From: Zygnema cylindricum
Taxonomy: Eukaryota > Streptophyta > Zygnematophyceae > Zygnematales > Zygnemataceae
Assembly (NCBI GenBank): GCA_037447655.1
Contig: JBBHKE010000079.1
Span: forward strand, 126,001-137,026
Direction: 5' to 3'
DNA length: 11,026 nucleotides
The notes beneath the pieces were generated by a model. It had not been told where the DNA came from. It ran no database searches and saw nothing but the letters and a program-made list of their open reading frames with translations. Each line of letters starts with the position of its first letter. The stretch's first letter is position 1. A program made the translations under genes and the position numbers. Shown one piece after another: positions 1 through 6,480 of the stretch.

Positions 1-214
1 CTAAAATGTGGGATACTTGAGTGTCGTCAAGACTCAACAAAATGTAACCTTTGGCCTCTTCCTCCTTTCCTTGCCACACCACAAGCTCGTCTTGTGCCGC
101 CGGTGCCGGGTCGGTTCCATCAACGTGTCCCCATAGTTTCTTCATCTTGAGCACTTGCTTAATTTTCGCTTTCCATATGTGGAAATTTGCTCCAGCAAAC
201 TTGGAGAACTTCAT
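1..214 (-). CDS. copia Gag, N-terminal 71 residues (partial at window edge)
   Basis: The minus-strand frame opened by the ATG at 214 is uninterrupted to base 1. The protein begins MKFSKFAGANFHIWKAKIKQ and continues with LWGHVDGTDPAP, then a DELVVWQ segment and an ILLSLDD segment. This spacing (F-x-G-x-N-x-x-x-W-K, then L-W-x-x-V-D-G-T, then W, then a conserved I-x-L-S-L) is the N-terminal signature of plant copia Gag proteins of the UBN2/Retrotran_gag type, which build the capsid of the virus-like particle. The frame is also open upstream to an ATG at 262, but that start would lie inside the LTR and read through the primer-binding site, so the ATG at 214 is preferred. The zinc knuckle and pol are beyond the left edge. 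No damage is visible. Confidence 0.82.
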   Translation of the reverse strand, partial: MKFSKFAGANFHIWKAKIKQVLKMKKLWGHVDGTDPAPAAQDELVVWQGKEEEAKGYILLSLDDTQVSHIL

Positions 215-224
215 GGCTTCGTTT

Positions 225-236
225 GCTCCAATACCA
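225..236 (-). other. primer-binding site, initiator-Met tRNA type
   Basis: On the minus strand the sequence directly after the LTR reads TGGTATTGGAGC. The common plant copia primer-binding site complementary to the 3' end of initiator Met tRNA is TGGTATCAGAGC, so 10 of 12 bases match. Its position, immediately next to the CA end of the LTR, supports the call. Minus-strand DNA synthesis would be primed here. Confidence 0.75.
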
Positions 237-383
237 TGTTGAATTTTTTGGGCCTCACTCATCTTGCAACAATCTAGCTTCACAAAGCAAAAACTCTCTC
301 ACAGGTCACTCAAGAATCTTCCGAAGCCACAAAGAATTCACTCACAAAGTAAAAGCACACTTGCTCAAATTTTCCTCTATCAC

Positions 384-389
384 TTTATT
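384..389 (-). terminator. poly(A) signal in the copia LTR
   Basis: AATAAA on the minus strand, about 155 bp downstream of the TATA element and inside the LTR, where the R-region polyadenylation signal is expected. It is short and could be a chance match in AT-rich DNA. Confidence 0.4.
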
Positions 390-543
390 ATCTCCAAGTT
401 CTCTTTACAAGGCTTCACTTATCTTTATATCTCAACTCACACAGAGTTACAATGCTTTCTCACTATAGGGACTCTTACTATCTCTTCAACTATGGTCACA
501 ACCAATTCTCCAATTGTATTGATTTGTCTACTTCTCCAACTTC

Positions 544-550
544 ATATATA
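544..550 (-). promoter_or_regulatory. TATA box of the copia LTR promoter
   Basis: The minus strand reads GAGTATATATGAA here. It lies about 70-160 bp downstream of the duplicated 47-bp element and upstream of a poly(A) signal, the order expected for U3, TATA and R in an LTR. Transcription would run leftward into gag. Confidence 0.55.
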
Positions 551-618
551 CTCTTTTCTACTCTACCCTTCTAGACATTCTAGATATTTCTAGCTCTAAC
601 TTATTGACAAGTGTCCTT

Positions 619-712
619 CTCGTGGCTCTCCACGTCACAAGAACCTACTAGACATGTCCCCGAAACTCGTGGCTCTCCACGTCACAAGAACCTACTAGAC
701 ATGTCCCCGAAA
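619..712 (-). repeat. perfect 47-bp tandem duplication in LTR U3, with ACGT hairpin
   Basis: Two identical 47-bp copies, 619-665 and 666-712, lie head to tail, followed by two more matching bases. Each contains CGTGG-CTCT-CCACG, a 5-bp stem with a 4-base loop. On the minus strand each reads TGACGTGG, a hybrid C-box/G-box known as a plant bZIP binding site. The pair sits just upstream of the LTR TATA box. Duplicated U3 elements of this kind act as enhancers in several plant retrotransposons; that role here is inference. Confidence 0.85.
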
Positions 713-1015
713 CTCCAAGGAAACACTTAGGAACCACCTCGGAAAAGTCCATACCGTTTCCTGTGGAACCTTCTAGAAGCTTCTGCTTTGCACGCCTGTA
801 ACTTTTGATCTACGTATCCAAATCTTGCTCTCTATAGCTCGTTCGAAAGCTCTTTCTCTGTAAATAAAGATCGTCTGGTCGCGTGCTCGATTTAACTATT
901 TAACAAGAAAGTTATTCCACTTTGCACTTCTGCACTGCGCTTCTCCATTGCGCCACTGCGCTCTCTCCCTTTAATGCACTATCTTCTGAACTAACTTAGG
1001 ATTACTTTCTCAACA

Positions 1016-1474
1016 GACAACCGGGATAGTAAAGGTAGATTTGCTCGTATTTCTAAGGAGGAAACTATCCTAGCACCCGCTCACGCCTTGATTGGAGGGC
1101 CTACCTCAGCAGACCCAAAAGGCTCACCTCCAATGGGGCTTCGGCACTCCGAGCCCATTGATTCTGAGGTTCCAGGTGTAGACCGAGGGAGATCCTTTCC
1201 CAAGGATCCCACAGATCGCCCTTCCTGTGGGGTATGGCGACACAAACCTACGGATCGCGAGGCGCCAGGTTTAGAGGTGGGCGATCTCACTGGGGTTTTG
1301 AGTAGTGCTCACGAATAGGTAAAGAAGTTGAGATCTCAAGGTGGGGCTACAATAGGGGCCTAAAAAAGTATGGGAGCATGAACTGCAGCTGATCACGGAT
1401 GCACATCTTAGGTCCGGAGGACTTCTTAGGGGGCAGGTCTCCACGTCCCCTATACTTAATCCTCACATCCATGA
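1016..1474. other. no clear gene; flank of the left copia, with a diverged internal repeat
   Basis: No recognisable coding domain. From 1088 to 1315 one plus-strand frame is open for 76 codons and contains a diverged repeat (see 1134-1286), so it may be a remnant of the gypsy-like element's leader or first Gag segment. A 7-bp stem with a 4-base loop, GATCCTT-TCCC-AAGGATC, lies at 1191-1208. I looked for an LTR end and primer-binding site for the downstream gypsy element and found none. Confidence 0.4.
1134..1286 (+). repeat. two diverged copies of a unit of about 93 bp
   Basis: 1134-1194 and 1228-1286 align along their length. The best block is GAGGTTCCAGGTGTAGA at 1166-1182 against GAGGCGCCAGGTTTAGA at 1259-1275, 14 of 17 identical. 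The offset at that block is 93 bp, a multiple of three, and the shared frame gives EVPGVD and EAPGLE, preceded by RHSEPIDS and RHKPTDR. Preservation in frame hints at a former protein repeat. Confidence 0.5.
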
Positions 1475-2061
1475 GCGACAAGGGAAGGCGCTCAAGTTTC
1501 TAAGTCTCACCCTAGGAAGACTCCATCTAGGAATCCACAACAACTTCCTCTTCAGCAAGGAGGGGAAGGAACAACAGGACCTAATCATAAGGGTTTGGGT
1601 GGAGATCTACCTTCTGAGTTCGCTCCCATCTCTCTAGAGCATCCTACCTTTGTATCCGTGGAGATATCTTCCGCCGTGGAGGCTTTGGTGGAATTACGGC
1701 AAGACGAAAGGATTCACATCCCTTTGAGACTAATCACTCCGCCTCCGCCCCTTTCCAAACAAAATCTGATCTTATTTCCTCTCTTCCGCCAATCACTTCA
1801 TCTCCAGCCTCAGAACCTGTATCAGATCCCAAAGATATTCCTATAAGGCCCCTAGGGTTGACAGTTGAATCCCTTCCCACTGCAGCGCAAAAGGAAACTT
1901 CCATTCCAGCTTATTCTCCACCTCACCGTTGTTCTCAACCATCTAGTTCTGAACCACTCCCTTCTCGTCTTCCTGGGCACACTGCTAGGGGGCAAACCCC
2001 GTATCCCAACCAAGGTCCTTCGCCATCCGCTTCTTCTTCGTCATCAAATGGAACACCTTGA
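1475..2061 (+). pseudogene. low-complexity Pro/Ser-rich N-terminal region, probably of the gypsy Gag
   Basis: The plus frame at 1475-1843 is open for 123 codons. It gives a basic, Gln/Gly/Pro-rich start (RKTPSRNPQQLPLQQGGEG) followed by a more ordered stretch (PTFVSVEISSAVEALVELR). Near 1730-1780 the likely coding frame shifts and continues as a Ser/Pro-rich segment (TVESLPTAAQ, then a serine run SASSSSSNG) to a stop at 2059-2061. No known domain is seen. Such disordered regions are common at the N-terminus of long plant gypsy Gag proteins, and it lies directly upstream of the Gag-like region in the same direction. It could also be unrelated sequence. Confidence 0.4.
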
Positions 2062-3374
2062 AACAAACCGGATCTTCAAATACCACTAGAAATGAGAAGT
2101 CGGTGATCGCGAAGACCTTTCACACCTTGGGAGAAAATAGCATTACCAGTGGGAGACATTAACCCTCCAACCATCTTTTCATAACCAGGCACTTCCTCAG
2201 TGGGGGGGAAGAGTGGCCATTTCCCAAGCTGCTACTTCTGTGGGAGAATTACGCAAACTGGATCCGAGAATGACGAGCAAGGGGTGATTTCACTAGTGAA
2301 GTTTGTCAATCCCACTAGACCTCATTCTCCACAATTCACGAACCTGAGGAAGGAGGTGAAAAAGATGGGGGACAACCGAATATTTACAGGGGACAACTCG
2401 GAGATTGCATTCTCAGATTTTAAACTGTTGTGGAAATCCTTCACTCAGTGTGAAATCAACAAAACTGGGGGAAGGGTTATTCCCGATGACTTCGAGACTA
2501 CCCTCTTACCCATGATGGTCAAATATCTCTCTGGGGGGGCTTTGGCGGATTAGAAGGAGTGGTAACATCTCGTGATGGCTCCTAGCATCAAAATCTTTGA
2601 CCTGACTCTTGATGCTGCAGTTTTACAAGGGGAGGCCGACTTAGCTTCAGCGGCAGCCGCTGTGGTCTCTCCCATCTTTATCGAGGACATGAAGCTGCAA
2701 GCCCAAGGTTGAGCCTATGTTAACTAAGTGCAAGCTATTGAGGCAGCCCGAGCTGCCACTCGAATGATCGTTAACCCCATTCCCTACACCACACTCTTCG
2801 ACGCCTGGAGAATTTTGAATACCGAGAGGAATGAGTCCGCTATCAAGGAATTCACAGACTTTGGATGCTTTAAAAATGAGACGCCTCAAACCCTTTTCAA
2901 TAGGCTCTCCAGTATTTGCCAGAAAATGAAGTTGTCAACTATTGAATTTCCAACAATGGCAACAAATTCTTACTCGCTGTCCGAAATTTGTGTCAACCCA
3001 CCGGAGAGGCTGCTCTAGATAATTGGATCGTAAGGAAGGCAATCCAAGACATTAACCCCTTGGCTAAAGAAATCTCCCTGGCAGCCATGAAACTGTACGA
3101 CCACTTTGTTAACAGTAAGGCTCAGGAAAAGGCTATCAGCGGCAAGGCCAGAGCAAATTTCGTCGGGTTTGCCGGAGAAACCTCTTTGAGCAGTGAAGAG
3201 CAAGATGAACTCCAAGCTTTGCGGGAGCTTAAAGAAAAACAGGCAGGTGATAGCGGATCAGAACGCGCAATGGGGGCATATGAGAGGATGATTCTGTATA
3301 ATTGTTTGAACTGTCAGCAAAACGGCCACGGGTGGAAATGTGCCCCCGAAAACTCAAACTGGAACTTGCTCTAA
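2062..3374 (+). pseudogene. gypsy-type Gag with variant CCHC zinc knuckle, broken
   Basis: One frame runs from about 2340 to 2945: RIFTGDNSEIAFSDFKLLWK, then a YLSGGALAD segment, an Ala-rich segment, then FDAWRILNTERNESAIKEF and a TLFNRLSSICQKM segment, resembling a retrotransposon capsid domain. Stops lie at 2551, 2563, 2710 and 2725. Between about 2940 and 2987 the frame shifts, and FLLAVRNLCQPTGEAALDNW continues openly to 3374. Near the end is CLNCQQNGHGWKC, a nucleic-acid-binding knuckle with spacing C-x2-C-x4-H-x3-C, one residue short of the usual C-x2-C-x4-H-x4-C. Codons before the knuckle are charged (SSEEQDELQALRELKEK) and may form a coiled coil. 2062-2340 has no recognisable domain; one of its frames gives QAATSVGELRKLDPRM. 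Confidence 0.6.
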
Positions 3375-3379
3375 AATAG

Positions 3380-4541
3380 AAGGAATGGGAAAAAGAAAGG
3401 GCTGAAACATTCCAGAAACAAAACAAAAGGAAACAAAGAGGGGGAATGGAGGACAAAACACGAGTAACAAAGAACAATTACCGCTTGACTCCCCGATCTG
3501 AAACATCTAAAATGTATCCAACTCAGTTGAGACTAATAAAACTTCCGAAATTCGATGACGCCAAAATTTCTAATGAGTTACAAAGCAAGTACACTACCAA
3601 AGGTTCTAAATAATAGGCATGCGGGTTTTCAGATAGTAGGAGGGAATGTGTTTCCGAAAGAATGGGGTGCCAAAGGAAATGATGCAATACGCCCTGTTTA
3701 CCAGTGAAAGGGAAATAGGCGTGAATCCCCTCCCTCTTTAGCTCCCTTATCTTTGGGGACGCCGCACACTAAACGAATCCCAATGAACACCCAGAGGTCG
3801 AGCACCCTGTACACCGGAAGAAATATTTCCACATGAAAGCCACCAATTAGCCCCGATTGCATCAAAATTGGCCGCCTTACGATTAAATTCTCCCTCCCTT
3901 CCAGCTGCTTTAACGACGGCTCAGAAACTCCAACAAAGAAAACAAGAGCTATTGCAAAAGTTAACGGAACTTGAACAAGAAGCCACGGCAGCTAGGGATG
4001 ATGATGAAATTATGGGATGGGATATGACGCCTCGAAGAATTAATATGCCCAAACCTTTCAGTCGGGAGCCTAAAATGTGGGAGTAGGGGATAATCGTAGA
4101 TCACTTCGCAATACCACATTGGGACAAAGGAGGGATAGACAAAGACTGGCCCTAAGAGACCATACAAATAAAGTAACCGGACCATTGTCCTTCACTCCTT
4201 GGGCAATAATAGCGAATAAAGACACTGGCCTAGGAATAAAACACACAATTCCTCCACCACTAGCTGTGAAGAAACAGCCACCCGGATTTGAAAAATATAG
4301 GTCTAATAAACAAAAAGAGATGAAAAAAAAAGGCTAAAGAGGAAGAGAAGCAGAAAACCCAGGACAAGTTCAAACGATACATGGTAGAACGCACGGAGGA
4401 TGATACACCAACGACACCTCCCAGGCCAAGTTCCGACGCCGAAGAGAAGGAAGTAGGGGGGGGGAGCAGGAGAAAACGGAGGAGCCAAGTACCCCTATTT
4501 CACCGCCTAATGATGCGCCTCATTCCTCCAAACCTGCTGCT
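3380..4541 (+). pseudogene. Gag-Pol linker, basic and coiled-coil-prone, frame-shifted
   Basis: No catalytic domain is recognised. Coding-like pieces follow one another in changing frames. 3380-3610 is a Lys/Arg/Gln-rich segment with RLIKLPKFDDAKISNELQ. About 3618-3700 contains FQIVGGNVFPKEWGAKGND and ends RPVYQ, then becomes Pro/Ser-rich. 3787-4083 includes HQLAPIASKLAALRLN and a heptad-like AQKLQQRKQELLQKLTELEQ. About 4087-4331 includes PLSFTPWAIIANKDTGLG. The frame changes at a run of nine A (4323-4331) into an acidic/basic segment (KAKEEEKQKTQDKFKRY), and changes back at a run of nine G (4456-4464) into the protease frame. It lies where Gag ends and Pol starts. Confidence 0.45.
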
Positions 4542-5117
4542 ATGTTAGACTGGCACCTAATGCCCTACGCCCTCACACATGTAAAAACTCTAGCCTCATC
4601 CCACAATCTGCCTGAAGAGATCCTCATTCAAACATTGGGAGAAGATATCCACTTGGGACAGGAGGAAGTAGGGATGGCACATCGATCCAGTTCCGTCTTT
4701 TTATCTGCCACACCCAAAACCCTTATGATAGATAGGAATAACAAGGCTTTATCGGTGGCTCTCATCCTCAACCAGACAGGCAATTTCAAGGTCAACAAAT
4801 ACCGGGGCTATCAGGATGCAGTGGTCCACATTAGTGCTCTTGCGAATTTAATAACAACTTCTGCTTTAGAGCAGATTCCTGAGGAATCACGGCCAAAAAT
4901 CTTACAGAAAGACATCTGCTTGAGTATAGTAAGCAACGGAAGTCAACTGGTCCATGTAATCATCAAAGCTATGGAAATTGAATTCTTAGATGATGCGGGT
5001 CAACGAGTCCGGATCCAGCTCACTTTCCTAGTGGTGGAAGGGAAGAAGTTTGAGATTTTGCTGAGAATGGCAACTTGGACCCAACTTATTATGGAGTTCA
5101 GTGTGTGGAAGGAGTAG
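4542..5117 (+). pseudogene. retropepsin-like aspartic protease domain, active site lost
   Basis: Retropepsins cut Gag-Pol into mature proteins using a D-T/S-G-A motif. Here the equivalent position, 4827-4838, reads HISA within VVHISALANLITTSALEQI, so the catalytic Asp is His and the Gly is Ser. The flanks fit the family: the L-I-T-x-x-A-L helix after the active site, an inner strand IKAMEIEFLD, LTFLVVEG, and ILLRMATW at 5055-5078, matching the usual I-L-L/I-G-x-D/x-W loop with Gly replaced by Arg. The first 90 or so residues are a poorly conserved lead-in. The stop at 5115 is probably a mutation, because the same frame continues through a linker into the methyltransferase. A retropepsin fold is likely; activity is not. 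Confidence 0.6.
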
Positions 5118-5447
5118 TTCACGGTGAGGGACCCTGAGACAACTGAATAGACCCAGGTGGTGGTTCCCTTGGGATTACAGAATAGGGGAAAGATAAATGC
5201 GTCCGTATCCGGCTGTTACCCTGTATATGCCACATCTTCTCCGGTGGAACTTTTTGCCTGCTCACCAGATATTGCCAACGAAATATAGCAATTCCCTATT
5301 TCCAAGCGGTGGGAAAAGGGATATTAAGACTGATTATTTCAAATTGGGACACTTCGGCGGGGAGTGGAACAGGCTTTTACAACTATAGACCCAAATAAGA
5401 TTATTTCAAATCTTCGGTCAGAATCTTCGAAAATCCTGCCCCAAGAT
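5118..5447 (+). pseudogene. protease-methyltransferase linker with five in-frame stops
   Basis: This stays in the frame of the protease upstream and the methyltransferase downstream. Stops at 5148, 5286, 5325 and 5331 (and 5115 just before) break it, but the sequence between reads as protein: TQVVVPLGLQNRGKINASVS, SPVELFACSPDI, then from 5334 LFQIGTLRRGVEQAFTTIDP. No domain is recognised. The first part may be the tail of the protease region. Confidence 0.5.
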
Positions 5448-6480
5448 GGGAAGTTCAACCGACAGGTGGTGTCATTGACAATCCCAGATTCCAAACTCGG
5501 GGTTATTTCATTATTTTCGGGAATCAACACTTATTTGGAGGCAGTTTTGAAAGCAAGATACATGGTGGAAACGTATACAGCTGTGGAAATATCACCGGAA
5601 ACGCGAGCCGTCAGCGAGCATCGCCTGCACCAACTACACCAATTATATCCACAACACCTCACAGTCTTGTCGATCTCCCAAGCTCACCGAAGCCTCCCTC
5701 AGTATGTGGAAAATATCATGACCCCACTCCTTGCCAGTCTAAAGAGGGTAGATTTGGTGGTAGCAGCATGGCCTTGTCGGGGATACTCTCTAGCAAGACA
5801 AGGAAAACAACAAGCAGACCGAAGAAGCAGGACTTTATTCCAAATGATACAAGTAATATCATGGATAAAACTGCTCCAAGACACACTAGTGGGGTATGTG
5901 TTGGAGAATGTCCACCGGGGGGATGACCGGGGACAACATGTAGCGGACACTAAGAAACAGGTCATCCAAATTTTAGGAATCCTTTGGTTTTGATGCAATG
6001 TTGAATGGCGAGCCCATCGAGTGAGGGCTTATTAGACAAATTTTATCCAAATTACTCTCCTCAACACGCTTTTCGACAGGCAAAGTTCGAACCCCAACAA
6101 TACGGTATAACAAATTCTTAAAAAGGGGCGAATGGCCACACTAGTGACAAAAACTGACCGTTCACCCTTCTTCAAATGCAACAAACCAGGATTTCCACGC
6201 AGAGCCCTTCCGACCTTGGTCTCCTTCCCCAACTGCCACGCGTATCGGGAAGGGGCTGCAGGAATGATTTTCGACAGTACTGTTGGAAAATAGACAACTC
6301 CAACCATAGCAGAAAGGGAACAAGCCATGGGATTCTACCGGGACACTATAGCTGTACTCGGTATTTCGGAACCCCAAAGATGCAGCCTCATCGGACTGAG
6401 CATGGACTTGAACGCAACCACATGGGTTCTCAAACATGTTATTGCTTTATCAAGTCTCCACTCGCTAGATAAGCAAAATA
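5448..6480 (+). pseudogene. C5-cytosine DNA methyltransferase domain inside a retrotransposon pol
   Basis: These enzymes move a methyl group from S-adenosylmethionine to C5 of cytosine through a Pro-Cys nucleophile. Motifs appear in standard linear order. I: VISLFSGINTYLEAVLKA (LFSGINT at 5511-5531; GIGT-type Gly is Asn). II: YTAVEISPE (AVE at 5580-5588). IV: VDLVVAAWPCRGYSLA, catalytic Cys codon 5775-5777. Then RSRTLF, and VI: VLENV (ENV at 5904-5912). VIII: WRAHRVRAY at 6006-6032. Target-recognition part: FFKCNKPGFPRRALPTLVSF. IX: PTIAEREQAMGF at 6300-6335. X-like: LIGLSMDLN at 6387-6413. Stops at 5991, 6033, 6108 and 6291 inactivate it; near 5975-6008 a local slip puts FDAMLNG in another frame. 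The linear I to X order resembles DNMT3/DNMT1 and bacterial enzymes, not the rearranged DRM type. Closest subfamily not settled. Confidence 0.85.

Larger units (their letters stand above)
1..1015 (-). mobile_element. Ty1/copia LTR retrotransposon, 5' end only, continuing off the left edge
   Basis: Read on the minus strand, the order is LTR (1015 to 237), primer-binding site (236 to 225), a 10-nt leader, then gag (from 214). The LTR starts TGTTGAGAAAG and ends TTCAACA, the usual TG...CA ends of copia LTRs, and the primer-binding site touches it directly. The visible gag has no stop or frameshift, in contrast to the heavily broken elements to its right, so this is probably the youngest insertion in the window. 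The rest of the element and its other LTR lie outside, so insertion age by LTR comparison and the target-site duplication cannot be tested here. The first five bases beyond the LTR, GACAA at 1016-1020, are the candidate half of the duplication. Confidence 0.85.
237..1015 (-). repeat. 5' LTR of the left copia element (779 bp)
   Basis: On the minus strand this begins TGTTGAG at 1015 and ends TTCAACA at 237, giving a short terminal inverted repeat, and it abuts a primer-binding site. In transcription order it holds a GC-rich block with repeated CACTGCGC (954-961 and 933-940), a 47-bp tandem duplication (712-619), a TATATA element (about 550) and an AATAAA poly(A) signal (389-384). This is a sensible U3-R-U5 order. 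The second LTR is outside the window. The right boundary at 1015 rests on the terminal motif alone. Confidence 0.8.

Noticed and set aside
187-593. Plus-strand open frames of 93 and 109 codons over the left LTR
   Set aside because: They lie inside a minus-strand copia LTR and are Ser/Leu-rich readings of pyrimidine-rich DNA, with no protein features.
1081-1290. 69-codon minus-strand frame
   Set aside because: It is the opposite strand of the repeat region whose plus frame shows the conserved repeat.
5699-5998. 99-codon minus-strand frame
   Set aside because: It is antisense to the methyltransferase core motifs.
5448-6480. Host chromosomal DNMT gene or a DRM-type enzyme
   Set aside because: It is in frame with protease and reverse transcriptase, shows no introns, and its motifs run I to X without the DRM rearrangement.
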